Shown one piece after another: positions 22,438 through 35,077 of a DNA stretch of 37,235 nt (positions within the stretch are counted from its first letter, which is position 1; each line of letters opens with the position of its first letter). The position numbers and the translations under genes are program-made. Origin of the DNA: Saccoglossus kowalevskii (Eukaryota > Hemichordata > Enteropneusta > Harrimaniidae); assembly GCF_000003605.2 (NCBI RefSeq), contig NW_003120926.1:164969-202203 (forward strand). The letters are read 5' to 3'. The notes under the pieces were generated by a model. It had not been told where the DNA came from. It did not search any database and saw nothing but the letters and a program-made list of their open reading frames with translations.

Positions 22438-24790
22438 TTATTCATCATCAGAATCGCGTTTTTGAATCCGTCCACATTTGCTAGGTTCTCCAGTGCACTT
22501 GCAAGCCACTATGCAAGGCAGTGACTTTCTTGCACAGGTACACATTTTGACTTCATACATTTGCAGTATGTTGGTGTTACTTGTCCTGGCCTTGGTGACC
22601 TTGATTCCATGACTGCATGGGCAATTAACAACCTTACGACCGAATTTAGTTGCTGGTGGAAGATGCAGATCATATAAATGACTTCTTCTGTCGATCACCA
22701 GCTGATACAAAGCATGCAACAAGTGCAGTTTAAAAGCATCTTTGATTGGAGGTAAGGTTCAGAGATCGGCTTTACTTGATGCAAAGATGTGTTGTCGAAG
22801 CTTATCAAGTGAATCAAAGCTGTCATGACCATAGAGTGAGACAAAGAACTTGCGTGCTTCATCAAGAATATTCTCACATACAGCTAGTTGTACACACTTG
22901 TTTCCATATGAACTACGAGTTTCGAGTTCTCCAATCATGGGTAAGGCAACCTTTGCAGCTTTATACTTCCCTTGTCTAAATGGATAGCTGAGTGTGTCAT
23001 ACCCAGTGAAGACATACACAGAGAGCATAGTCTCCATTACGTCTGTTGATTATTTCTGTATTGTTCACATAGTGCTCCGATCAAGTCATTAAGTGGCATC
23101 CACATATCCATCTTATTGACCCACACTTCGACAAGACCATGGCTAGTAGCCAGCAGATGCATGCACAAGACTATTATATCAGGATCTGTTGCATTGACAA
23201 TATCTCGCTTGTAGCCAAAGACACTTAATAATGTGAGTGTTGGCTTCTTCATGCTCAGAGCATGACAGCTCTGCAAGATCGACCACTGATGCACTCGTCA
23301 GCTTTACAGCTTTTCTATTGTCTGCAAATATACTACCTAGTACAAACCCAATGTGTTCTGGGGGTTGTGAATGACTTTCCATCTACATACATGCCAGAAA
23401 GTTTAGTAGGTTGGCTTTCTGTCTTGGGTTATTCATGTGATGTTTCCAATCTGGTATTTTGAGTGACTCAGCAGGTACATATTCAGAACTGATTTTAGCC
23501 ATCCTCGTCTTTGACGCTCTTCACCTTTTAAACTTGTAGATAGGTCAATATCGTAACAATCAGCAATAAGGTTAACACAGTCGCTTGTACTTGGAATAAG
23601 TTGAAGCAATTTTTGGAAATAGCGTTGCTCCTAGTTGCTGGGACCTCTGAATAAAAGTCATTGCATCAATAAAATATTCTGTTCAATGTGTGCACCTGTA
23701 GCCTCCTTGCGAAGCTGCATTAAGAAGTCTGACTTGTTACCCTCTAGTTCCCATCTTGAACCTATGTTGGAATTCAGTATCTGGTTCAAACAGTGAGGGT
23801 GGATACTCTGTCCATTCATGACTAAATGTTTCATACTTTGTGTGTGCGCTTTCATCTCTGTATCTGAAGTAATGATCCTTGTGCAATAGGAACTTTCTGC
23901 GAGGCAAATTAAAATTTCCTTCAACACCACTTTCTGTGCTGTTATTATTTCTTCCAGTCCCCTCTGTTTAATTGTGAGCAAATCATTACTAGTCGCCCTT
24001 TGTCCAGTGGCTATATTAATCAAATGATTCCTCTTGTCAGTCGTGAAATAATTGATAAATCGTGAATCAATGTTATTCTTTATTAGTTAACATGATGTTA
24101 CTTTATCCATATGTACTATTGATTTTAACTTTTCTGATATTCTTGTAAGTGATGGATAAAATAACAGAGTTTAATTTCTCTGATAGATTCATCAAACAAA
24201 CAATAAGCCAGTCCTCAAATAAATCCCACTTCAAACCTATCATGCCTTCACTTACTAGTGACTGCATGAATCCTAATAATCTTGTAGTAGTTCTTACCTG
24301 ACATGATCTTATTTATAGTACCCTTATGACAGATACCACTAGTTAGGATGATTTCTTCCAAGCCACTGTTTCTCACGAAAAATCAAATAGCCCCCCAAAA
24401 GTTCTCAGCGATGTGAAAACCACCCAGTCTCAGAATAACATGTGTATACCTCTGCTAGTATTTCTTGACAAGACCCTTGGTTATGTCGTATATGGGTTTA
24501 TTTGTTTTTATTTGTGATAGCAATGAAATAATCTAATGACTCATCTGCGTCTGTGGGCCATAAGCACTTACAGTTGTGCATGATTGGCAGCTTATACGAA
24601 TTCCATGTGTGAGGTATTTGGTCTTGTGTTTTCTGTTCAAGTGTCATGTACTTTGTTGGGAGTATACGAGCATACGAATCATGTGCCAAACATAATTGTC
24701 ATCACATAGACTAAGCATTGCTTGTGCAACTGGAGTCTCGGACATTAAAGGAATATCATAAAGTGACCTAGCTTGTCTCCTGTCTTTCAT
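22438..24790 (-). pseudogene. Decayed member of a repetitive PIN/FEN-like nuclease gene family
   Basis: Read on the minus strand in several frames, a large protein can be followed. Near 24560 is TWNSYKLPI; near 24420 is HVILRLGGFHIAENF, then GICHKGTINKIMSG; near 23520 is SLKGEERQRRMAK, then NNPRQKANLLNFL. Next come SCSEHEEANTHI (near 23240) and NATDPDIIVLC (near 23190), then VFTGYDTLSYPFRQGK, LPPIKDAFKLHLLHALYQL and the Cys-rich CTCARKSLPCIVACKC ending near 22440. The order (GGLHIE, ERSRRG, KANLCDFL, EEADTR, DTDV, FTGCDT, LPP..DAL, C-terminal CxC) is that of long uncharacterised proteins present in many copies in marine invertebrate genomes. The acidic EEADT and D.D motifs resemble PIN/XPG-I nuclease active sites; here EEANT has lost the Asp. 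Breaks: frameshifts near 23040, 23220 and 23390, stops near 24440 and 24370, and an in-frame TGA at 22759-22761. Functional assignment is inference. Confidence 0.75.
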
Positions 24791-24799
24791 ATTTGCTAC

Positions 24800-27700
24800 C
24801 TACAGCACAAAAGTAAATATATACGTTAATTAACATACAAAAAGATCCATTTTAATTGCATTAGCATTAGACTCAAAAATAAAGTGGTATTTTATCAGCA
24901 AAAAAGGATGTCATTATGTTAGGAGTAGAGTAGCAAACGTAACAATTACAGCAAAATTCCATGAACCATAAACATCATTGCCATATTATTGTCGATAACT
25001 TTCTTGCATTGGTACAGACAATTTTTTTATGCAATGAAAATCAAATTAAAAAGAAAGTTTACTCGGTCACTTGTGCGATTTGGCTTTTTAAAAAATGGTC
25101 GGTTGAAGTTTGTTGGGTGAAAATTATTTTTTCAAGAATGAAAATTCACATATTTTTACGTAACAGTTAAAGATATATTTTATGATTCAGAAAATACATC
25201 AGTCAGTAATGCTACAAAAGCAAAATTCAGGATTCCTAGACTTCCAGAACACGGTGAAAATAAAACACTTTCGAGTTATTTTTAATTCCAAGATGACGGA
25301 CAAGGCAATTGATCGGAATGCTGGTTACAAATTTCTGTTGTTCAGACTATAACTTATCCTGCTACTAAGTCTCATAACTGCAGTTGCAATTCGTCGACAA
25401 AAATTACCCACAATTCACCATAATTGTATCCTTTAATTGACTTCCTTATGAGAATAGTTGGATGAAATGAGCCAAAATTTCACATCAGCATAGTACATAA
25501 AATTACACCCCGGTCCTAATACCGGGTCACAGGTTTTATCGCTATGTTCTAAATAATTGCCCGGATGCAGTGTAGCTAACCCTATACTAGTAAAAGGCAC
25601 CATAAACCAAATAAACGGACAAATCTGTGATAAAAGATACACATTTTCTCAAGGTAAAACATCCAATGATTGTCTATGTGAGTGTTCTCAATCCCTTGCT
25701 GGCAATAAATTATAGGAAAAACTCAGTACACTTATGTATCCGAAATACATATCGTTTATACTAGACGCAATGATCCCGGGACCCGCCGTAGGCGGTGTAT
25801 TTTCATGCGAGGCCAATTTTGAATCACCAGGTCATTTCTAAACGAGAATCCATTTTGGGAGCCAAAAAAAATCAAAGACGCTTATTTGGATATAATTTGC
25901 GATTTCAAGACAAAGTTCAGGCTAATAAAATAAGATTAACGACGTTTTCCCAGGAGAAAAAAAGTGAATTATTTGTTAAAAATTGATACGCAAAAATCGT
26001 GACGTCGACTCTATGCATGCAATGCAGCGTCATGGAAATTGTCTACAGTACACGTACACGCATCTTTCGATGAGTAGATTATTTTGCCAGCCAGCCCAGG
26101 ACGCCGTACAGACATTATACAAAAGGTCAGAACCCTTTTCCACACATTTTAATATATTCTTAACAATTGCTTTACCTCTAAAACTCTGCACACCATGCTA
26201 TGATCATTCAATGTTTTGAACTAAACGACTCATCACTTAGCAACGCCGATTTTCAGGATTTATTGGCACATGATGTCATGAATCAGAGAATCTAATGGCC
26301 AAAAATGAATCGCCAAGTATTGCATCGTACATAAATGATGACAGCGATTTACTAGGCTTATGGCCTGTGAACTCATATGATGTGTGTGCACGGTGCGACT
26401 AGTAACAATTACCTAACCTACCGGTCCTTCACGGCCACAGTTGTCACGATGCATCTCAATAAAATAGCATCTAAAACCAAATAAGGCCAATATATGTAAA
26501 TACTTGTACATTAATAATCTGGTCTATGCAGCCAGCAATAATGAAATTGCAAGAATGGCATTGGCATGGATATGATTTATAGTCTTTGTCCATTAATGTA
26601 ATGTTATAGTGTCTATAAAGTATGTGATCATGATTTATCTCCATGATCATTTGTGACCATGCCATTGATTATTCGGCATAGGCTACCACACACTGTATAA
26701 TATTGAGCAGAAAGTCATGCAAGAAATAGCATTTCATTCACCACATTGGCATGGCTGGCTGTATTCATTCTTACTTTTCATGACCATTGTTTGGCCAACT
26801 ACAATTTTTGTCACATGCAAGAAACAGCAAGGGCTGCAATGTGTACATCAGAAATGCTTTTATCATGCTTGTGATGTTGCTATTGTAGATAAATGGCCAG
26901 AGCAGGAATGTAAATAACTGTCATTTATTAGGCAGTAACTGATAGAGGCCAATTCCTTGTGCTCATGTCTACATACACATGTACATCAGTGAAAGTTTTT
27001 CTGTCGCCAGCTGCCATTTTAGAAATGGTGCCACCGGTCAACAGTTCATGCCACTCACCTCAACCTTAAACAATGACATGTGTTGTCATTCGTTATTAAT
27101 TTTATTTTATGGAAATGAACAAAAGTTGATATTAATATCAACATGTAAACAACATTGTTTAAAATGATTGTATTTGATATAGACTGATCATGTTGGGGAA
27201 AAATATATCTAAAATAATAAAATCCCTGCCTAATTACCCATTATTTTTTACTCTAATACTGGAAACACCAAATTTGTTTTTCATTGGCCTCATAATGGTT
27301 TGAGATATTTTTAACATGATTGACATAAATAATAAGGGATGAACTGGTATTATGTACAAACAGTTCCATGCATTTACATTCTATGTTTCTGGTTTGATGT
27401 TGACTCATTTACAGCCCTGTCATTGGTGATACCAGAATTTTACTTTTTATAGCATGTGTGTGGGCTGTCTTATGCAAACCAATAATGCTGTCTTTGCACA
27501 CGGTCAATTCACTCCGGTTATATGTCAGATGACACATTACTATGCGATAAATTCATTACTTTTACGGGTTCTATCAGTCTGATGAGATTGATATCATCAA
27601 TGATATTCCTATGAAGTACAATTACATTCCATATAGTCTCTTTGCTCCTACTTTATTTCCTATTCATTCTGAATGGACAGTTGGATGAACGTACAATAGC

Positions 27701-29700
27701 CTAAAGTAAGGGGGTTTATTGTAACTTTGCATGATATGGGTCCATAATACTGTTTTGTACAGTGTTGTAAACAATTAACTACTGGTTTTGCACAGTTTAT
27801 TGTTGCTGTACATATACTTATTGAAATTAAAACAACAAGATGCTTGAATGCACGGCAGTGCTTTTAGCATCCTCTCACCAGTTATTTACAATGTGCCTCA
27901 AGATTTAATTATGGGAAGTCCAATCATTTCCAAAGCATTATCTATTATGTACATTATCTATGTTCTTCCTATTGAACATTCCTCTACTCAACAACTTACA
28001 CATTTGTACAATTATATAATCCTTACCACTTACTTGTTTTTTTTTATTTTCTTCAAGGCGACATAATTCAACCATCACCTGTATCTCCTATTGGTAAAAC
28101 TTTTTATTTTATTCTTACTCGAATGGTTTTTGTAAACTTGTTGTTTATTGTTGGTTAAAGAAAAAAAAACTTTATTATTTCTTTGTTCATTACAGACGAT
28201 TATTTTATTCACACTATTTGTATGGTTGTCTTCCAACTAGTCATCCTAGTGATGTCTAATAGCAACTGGCCAAATTACAATTGAGTGGTGGGTGGGTCAC
28301 AGTCAAATAAGTCATTCACTGCCAAAGAACAAATATAATCATTCTTTCCGATCAAGTACTTTAACCTCCCCCTCTTGATTCAAATGACATATCCAAAAGA
28401 ATTAAGACATCACCTACTTCCTATAACTCACAACACCATATTCACATAATTGTTCATACATGTATACATTGTCACAGCAAAATCAATTACATAAATTTAC
28501 CAATGGCTCAAGCAAATCATTTTCCCATATTAACTATAGCATCTTTTGTAATCCATCTAATACTATCGTCCTGTGTTTCAATTACATAACGTTAGTCCGA
28601 AAATGTCAGCTTCTATTATTTGAACACTCGGGAAAACACAATCCCATTAGCAAGGTCACGTTTATATTGCACTATGAATGGCCAACTCCAGTTTAATCTA
28701 TGATTGTCAATTCCTACGAAAGTTTGTTTTCCAGTTCCAATTTCTTTAATCACAACAGTTGGCAGGAATTCCTCTTTATCCCTTGACGATTCAGATACGC
28801 TGTTGTAATGCATGCTGGAGTAGAATAACATCAACTAGATTTTGACGGTAGAACGTTTTCATTCAGACGCCTCAACTCTGCTTGTATACACCATGACAAC
28901 CAGCGCCGTGCACAAGTGCGGATTACAACACACTAATATGGCGTGCCGTTTGTGCATTTATTTATATAGCAATTTTTTATGGATTTAAACTTATATGTAA
29001 AATCTTATTATTAATAAATAATGATATTTCAAATCAATTATATAGAAATCTTTGTTTTATTTATAAATAATAAAAATCATATTATTATATATATAAAATA
29101 TCTTTTTGTACATTTTATTATTTATAAATAATTTTACTTTCAAATGTTATTTAATTATGACTTGAGATATGTTATACATATAAAGAAGGCCGAGTTCAAT
29201 TCTAATAAAATAATTCTTGTTGCATCATTTATTTACAGACCCAGGGTCAACATTTCATATTCTTTATTTATGGGATTTATATGCAAACAATTTTGTTTCG
29301 TATATAACTTTAAACTTTTAGGATCTTTGGAATAATATTTGAAATATTGATAGTCAGAACAAAACAAGGATTCGTCCATATTCAAATTACATTAAAATTG
29401 AAATGAATATTGGAATTCAATAGAATCACAAAACATAAACAAATATCTGAAACTGTTTAACCAGTGTTCGAATGTGCTGAAAATTCCTTCGAAAGAATGT
29501 GAGAGTTTATTGTATATTTCCCAGAATTTGCGTAAAATCAGTTTAATATGTTTCATGATTCTTACAATACTTCAATACATCTTAATAATGGAACTGTAAG
29601 TTAGAATAGTCTGAATTCAAAATGAATTTCATAGTTTTATGTTTTATACTGCCAGACTCATTGGAGATATACTAGTAGTACTGCTGCTGTTACTGTTTCA
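24800..29700. other. Intergenic, no supported gene
   Basis: Long stretch with only short open frames and no recognised domain. It is very AT-rich around 28960-29150, where TTATTTATAAATAAT-like words repeat. A minus-strand open frame at 28616-28834 looks protein-like but has no partner exon and no good donor. An upstream non-coding exon of the SLC16-like gene could lie here, because its first coding exon is preceded by a splice acceptor. Confidence 0.5.
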
Positions 29701-29707
29701 TCAGAAA

Positions 29708-29779
29708 CACAGGCTACAAGTGTTAATGAATCACATACTACAAGTGTTAATGAATCACAGGCTATAAGTGTTAATGAAG
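29708..29779. repeat. Three-copy 24-bp tandem repeat
   Basis: Three 24-bp units share CTACAAGTGTTAATGAA (29708-29731, 29732-29755, 29756-29779) with a few substitutions. It lies about 120 bp before the first coding exon of the SLC16-like gene. The plus strand is open through it (SVNES words) but there is no ATG and a stop follows at once, so I do not call it coding. Confidence 0.85.
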
Positions 29780-29903
29780 GTTGATGGAAGGTTTATTTTT
29801 GCGCGAGAGCAGCCAATAACACAATTACAAATGTGTGTAATCTGAAACTACAAATAAAATCGTCTATTTACCGGTAGTTTCCTATTTTTATTGCAGAAAG
29901 AAC

Positions 29904-32900
29904 ATGGCTTGTTGTAAAACCCGACCAAAAACTTTCACCCGTCCCCCTGATGGTGGCTGGGGATGGTTTGTGGTGGCAGGCAGTCTGGTGACGCGACTAC
30001 TGATATATGGAAACCTCTCTCTAGCTGGGGTTATCATCAGTTCACTGCAATCATCTATGCCTTCTACTTCTGCTGTTGATATTGTATTGGTCACCTCTAT
30101 ATATTTTGGTCTAATGTTTTTTGTATGTAGGTATAAATATATTACTTTATATTATTTTCAAACTAATTAGAATTGCATTGGAATATATATTACAGTGAAA
30201 TACATGCATGGTTACAATAAAAGTTATCTATCAAACTAGTGCTAAATTGGGAACAGCAAGCAAAGTGAGACAACTTTGTACATGAACAAATTCAGATGAT
30301 ACTGCTTCCCGAAACGGGGTTAGTGTCATTCATGTTTGTAGCTGGTCTGAAACATGTCTGGTTATTGTGCCTGATACATACTTCAGATGTGCCCCAAACA
30401 TGTTTAAGAGACTGGATCTACTAGATTGAAACCAGTATAATTTCAGACGACTGATGCGGACACTTTTGGGACATGAATGTAGGTTTGCTACTAAAACACA
30501 CAGTAAGGACATGTTTAGGACATGTAAATCTTTGTAAACATATTTAAACATGAATACAACATAATGAGTAAAGACACTGACACTAGTATGAAGACTCAGC
30601 ATTTGTTCTCAACAAAATTTTCAAAAAACCAAAACCCAATAAAATAAAATAACAAATGAATTAATAAAAATTGTATTCATACTTTGTAGATTTCATTCAT
30701 CAAGTAAACCTGATGATGAGAACATCAATCCGAGCAACACTCCTAAATGTGTTTGTATTCATTCTTATGTTGAAAAGTATATCAACAGACAACATTCCTG
30801 TCATTGTGATTTCAATGAAAATCCCTTGACTCAAACTGTCCATCAAATGCAGACTATCAACAGTACTATTTTGTGAATTTGTGATGAAAAAGGGAACTAG
30901 TGGTGAAAAGGTTAAATAAAGTTCCAGATGACTTCAGGTATTGGTTGCTGATAATTTGCATGATGGCAGGATTTTACCATTTCTGAACACTACTGCGTCA
31001 ATGCTACCACATAGTGTTTACCAACAATCCAACATGGCAGACTCCAGATCTCGCATAATCTCGGGAGATATTGACTTCATAGAATTATGCCTCAAGGTTT
31101 GAAAATTCACTGAGGATATCTGGGACTCAAGACTAGTCTTAAACATGCCCACATCTAGTATGCAACTAGACTTAAAATAATGATTTTTATCAGTCAAGTT
31201 ACAAACGTGTCTCAGTAAGAGGGCACAATGTCCCAGACATGTTTTTGACAAGTCTAAAACACGTCGGACTCTTCTCATAAAAACATAAACAGAACATGTT
31301 CCATAGACAACGTACATTTTTGGTAAAGGACATTAGCAAAACACTGAACAAAAATGGTAGTGTAAACAACGAAATGATAGAAAGTAATGTAATTGTTAAT
31401 ATATTACCTTTGCAGGTCCAATTGGGATCTATTTCAACGACAGATATGGTACAAGACCTGTAATGATTATTGGCTCTGCTTTATCAACTATTGGATTGTT
31501 TCTGAGTTTCTTTGCTTTCAATATTTATCATCTTTGTATATCATACGGTGTCTTAACAGGTTGGTGTTATTTCAACTACATTGAAATAGATCAAAACATT
31601 GATGAAAATAATGTGATTTGAATATCTAACCCAGCTAATGAAGAAACTTGGTGGAGGTTGAATATTTGTCGGGAATATGGTAATTGATAATTGTATGATT
31701 ATGTACGTTTGAAAGAACCCCTGCTCGTTATGGTATAGATTACTAAATAAACAACTCTTTATTAATTTACAGGAATTGGACATGGGTTCTTGATAGCCAC
31801 GAATTTAGTGATGCTCGCAAGATACTTTGAAAAACAGTTTGCTCTTGCAACTGGAATCGCATGCACCGGAGCTGGTTTGGGATACTTTCTGTTTCCACCA
31901 ATGACCCAGATTTTTGTAGATAACTATGGCTTGTATGGAGCGTTCTTAATATTATCAGCGATCAACTCTCATGCATTTGCATGTGCACTTGTTATGCGTC
32001 CCATCAATATAACTTGCCAAGACCAGGAAAAACAAAACACCGACGTCTCAACTGACCGTTGCTGTAAAACAATTATCAAAGGCCTGGGGTTTCAATTGCT
32101 GTGTACAAATCATAATTTTGCCTTGTTGATGATGGCTGCTTTTATTGTGGACATAAGTTATTTGATTTCGCTGACACTAATTATACCTCATGCAATTGAC
32201 ACTGGGGTTGCAGCACTGAAAGCCTCTTTCTTAGTTACAGCCATGGGTATTGCGAGTCTGTCAACTAGGCTGGTACAAGGTTGGTTTGTGGACAAAGGAT
32301 ATATTCGACCAATCTATCTGCTACCAATAGTTTTACTTATTATGGGAGCAGCACAACTTTCAATTGCCTTAATATCGATATTCCCAGCGATGGTTGTTTC
32401 GTGTGTCCTTCTTGGAGCTTGTGATGGAATTTACATTCCTGCATTATTTGTGGGCATGAAAGACATTGTGGGGGCCACCAATTATTCACGTGGAAATGGG
32501 ATTGCGTTACTTGCTATGGGAATTGCTGGTATAATTGGAACACAGGCTGGAGGTATGATGATTTGTTTTGTATAGCTCTCTGTCATTGGACGTAGTCTGA
32601 AACAGGGAACCCTTACCGGAAGTCAATATGTACTGAAAGATGCAAGTTTAGATCTACAGTAGATATACACAGAAACTACTTTCGCGTTTGTGAATGTTTT
32701 TATACCATTACGATGCTATGTCCTTTGTCCTGTGTTGACGTTTGATTTCACGAATCTTGTGGGATCTTGCAGTGAACAGAAAATGGTTTATTTACAGTAA
32801 AGATTTATAGTCGCATCCCGCAGTGCGTGTTTAGATTTTGTGTAAACAATGTATTTTACAAGTGTTGTATCAGGTGGATCATCGACTGTAATATTCTTAA

Positions 32901-33683
32901 GACTGTTTGTCAAGTTTGCATAGTCTGATTGTCAAATATATTTATATTTAATGTCCAGCAAACTACCAAAATGTCCGAACGCCCCCCCCCCCAAGGCTAA
33001 CTTTTTCAATACTTGAAGAAGTAAGAATAATTTTATCTTAAAGCGGGGGAGTCGTCACCTACGCATGCGTCAGATGGCCATAGCGTGTCACTGTTTACAA
33101 ATAAGCGTCTACCCATGAGCCCTTGCGTTTTTAGCATGTGTTGTTATCATCGCTCGTGACTCAATTCCCGCGCGCGCGCGTGCGTGCAGGTGACAACCCT
33201 CCCGCTTTAAAGGCCGTGTTGTGAATGTAAACATGTATTAGTATAACACCACATATAACGTTTCAAATAACTTGCGCCCTCTAGTGGCCAAGTATAATAT
33301 AATGTCGGATGAAAGAAATGTTGCTCATATCACGGTTACTTAGTAACCATGTTCATATCGACTTCTATGTTTTGTTGTGTAGTGGCTTATCGTCCATAAT
33401 ATATCAACACTCTTATTAAGGCGATCATGAACGACGTCAATATTCACATCACATAATTTCCTTGTCACAGGAGGGCGCAATTTATAAAAACGGTGCATTG
33501 ACACGCAGCAGTGCCTAAATAGTTATTCTTTCTTTCTTTACAGGTTGGATATTTGACAGCACAGGCAGTTTCCAGATAATATTTTACTTGGCTGCCATCT
33601 GTAGTCTCGTGAGCGCTGTATTATTTTGTGCCACAGCTGCCAGGGTGCGTAAACAAGATGCGTATGCAGTGGAAACAATCTAA
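29904..33683 (+). CDS. SLC16A-like: SLC16-family monocarboxylate-type transporter, complete coding region in four exons
   Basis: SLC16 (MCT) proteins are 12-helix membrane transporters of the major facilitator superfamily that carry monocarboxylates, thyroid hormones, amino acids or creatine. Exons: 29904-30126, 31416-31559, 31773-32552 and 33544-33683. All three junctions are phase 1 with GT/AG, and the sum is 1287 nt, a 428-residue protein plus stop. The family signature PDGGWGW stands at residues 15-21 before helix 1, and the second signature RYFEKQFALATGIACTGAG spans residues 139-157 in helix 5. The loop between helices 6 and 7 (about residues 199-230) is short. In helix 8 the family Arg is kept (STRLVQGW, Arg288), but the position four before it is Ser rather than the Asp of proton-coupled MCT1-4, so it resembles orphan members (MCT9/12/13/14). 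An acceptor ending at 29896 just before the ATG implies an upstream non-coding exon. The substrate cannot be told. Confidence 0.92.
30345..31290. repeat. Imperfect large inverted repeat inside SLC16-like intron 1
   Basis: The left arm contains AAACATGTCTGG, then ATTGTGCC, then CAGATGTG and CATGTTTAAGAGACT (30350-30412). The right arm, read in reverse complement (about 31240 down to 31130), contains AAACATGTCTGGGACATTGT, then CTAGATGTGGG and CATGTTTAAGACTAG. Order and spacing are roughly conserved, so the arms are inverse copies about 0.8 kb apart, likely a decayed foldback element. Confidence 0.5.
32797..32875. mobile_element. TTAA MITE family A, relic of left part
   Basis: Lying in the last intron of the SLC16-like gene, this matches the left half of the 14825-14957 element: TAAAG, a decayed TCGC block, CGCAGTGCGTGTT and AAACAATGTATTTTACAAG. 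The right terminus is not seen. Confidence 0.6.
32982..32992. repeat. Poly-C tract
   Basis: Eleven C in a row, between the two MITEs in the last SLC16-like intron. It is one of five G or C runs of 10-16 bases in an otherwise AT-rich window (others at 13538, 18818, 19021 and 20319). Confidence 0.9.
33042..33206. mobile_element. TTAA-flanked MITE, family B (complete copy)
   Basis: TTAA stands on both outer sides (33038-33041 and 33207-33210). The left end AGCGGGGGAGTCGTCACCTA and the inverse right end AGCGGGAGGGTTGTCACCTG form inverted repeats of about 28 bp. The element is about 165 bp, CpG-rich, and includes a CGCGCGCGCGCG run near 33170-33180. It is inserted in the last intron of the SLC16-like gene. 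A truncated inverse copy is at 17181-17284. Confidence 0.85.
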
Positions 33684-33795
33684 AAGTAGTCGAGATGTTG
33701 GCATATCGTGCGATGGTGAAACGAGAAGACTGCCAGGATTGATAAACAGACAAAAAACATATATACTTGTACAGATGCAAAATGTGCGCAGAAAC

Positions 33796-33801
33796 AATAA
33801 A
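33796..33801 (+). terminator. Candidate polyadenylation signal of the SLC16-like gene
   Basis: AATAAA lies about 113 nt after the stop codon at 33681-33683 and is the first canonical signal downstream. Confidence 0.5.
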
Positions 33802-34920
33802 AACTTTGTAATAGCGGGGAATGTGCACAGCATGGTGACAAGAAAAGTCACTAAGATCTAATATGTAAACTTTCCTGCCCAACATAAAGTTAACAATGTT
33901 TCATACTGTGATATATTAGTGTTTTGCCTTTGATTATGGTTACCACAGTGTTATAAATTACAGCCATGGTAGTTAATCGACAGTCGATATATAGCGTTTT
34001 CAAAAAAAATTATAAAAATATTGAAACAAATCTGAGAGGCCTGCTCAAGGCATCTACATACCAAGTATCAAGGCAATACAGCTAGTAGTTTTCAAGAAGA
34101 AGTCTATATAGTCGCTACAAATTTTAAAATTGAAGATATCGCCATTTTAGAAACAACTACTTGAAATGCGGGTCGTGTGACAAAGTGGTGTTTGAATAGG
34201 TGTTGGTTTAGTTTTTTTCCCACGCATTGGCAATGTAAAACTATATAGGTGCATAGGAGAATTCCACTGAATTTGATCCCTTTTGTTGTCCTCATTTTCA
34301 GTTTGCAAGCTGGAAGAGGTTATTAGCACCTTGCGCTGAACGAAAAATAAAAGCGTCTCGCAAACAAACGGCATTGTAGGTGTAAATCAGGTAAATAGGT
34401 AATACCCCTTCTGTATAATGGTATGTTCTCTTTATTGTATCAATGACCTCCGTGTTCTAGTTACAGATGCGAGTCAGTGACCGCTTCTATCGTAAGGTTC
34501 AGTTAGTAAACATTAACATGTCTGTGACATAGCTGTCACAGTGTGTTTTGTAACTAAATGTGTTGTATTTACTAGTAGTTCAATGATGTCGCGGAGACAG
34601 TGATTTTTATTTTCACAGAATCCAGTGCTTTGTCAACAAAAGACAAATATTATTGAATTAGTATTTCACTTGTTGATACTGTATCAAACTGAATTTAATT
34701 AAAAAAAATCGGTGATAATGGGTGATTGGTGTACTTGAAAAGGAATCACAGATCTACCAACCGGAACAGGAATAATGTTGAAATATTCAAAATTAGATTT
34801 ATTGTTCCAGATTTCTGACATTATTCATTAACGTTTTTATAATAGATTAAAATAATTTTACATTCTACGCTGATATTGTATGTTTTATGTTGAAATATAT
34901 TCCAAGCCTGTCAAAAAACG
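33802..34920. other. Intergenic between the SLC16-like and sialyltransferase genes
   Basis: No gene is seen. A block around 34050-34150 (ACCAAGTATCAAGGCAATAC, then AGTAGTTTTCAAGAAGAAG) resembles a dispersed repeat type common in marine invertebrate genomes. No promoter of the sialyltransferase gene can be pinned down. Confidence 0.45.
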
Positions 34921-35044
34921 ACCATGTGGTACACAGAGAATTTGGACGAAATTGTTTTAACGCGAAGTGTTTGTTTTTTTTATTCCCAACCCCACACATG
35001 TTGTGGTTATGGGAAAATAAATGTGTTTATCAACACTAATTTGA

Positions 35045-35077
35045 CACATGCGTGGTACAGCGACCATCGCCCTTTAA
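35045..35077. mobile_element. TTAA MITE family A, solo right terminus
   Basis: CACATGCGTGGTACAGCGAC followed by CATCGCCCTTTAA matches the right end of the 10265-10571 element. The matching left end is not found upstream, so only the terminus remains, about 110 bp before the first sialyltransferase coding exon. Confidence 0.6.

Noticed and set aside
22746-23462. Plus-strand open frames at 22746-22979 and 23262-23462
   Set aside because: They are antisense shadows of the nuclease-like pseudogene, whose minus-strand translation carries the family motifs.
29888-30094. Minus-strand frame opposite the SLC16-like first exon
   Set aside because: It is a shadow of a real coding exon; the plus strand has the PDGGWGW signature and consistent splice phases.
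33538-33885. Minus- and plus-strand frames around the last SLC16-like exon
   Set aside because: They are shadows of the final coding exon and its 3' untranslated region.
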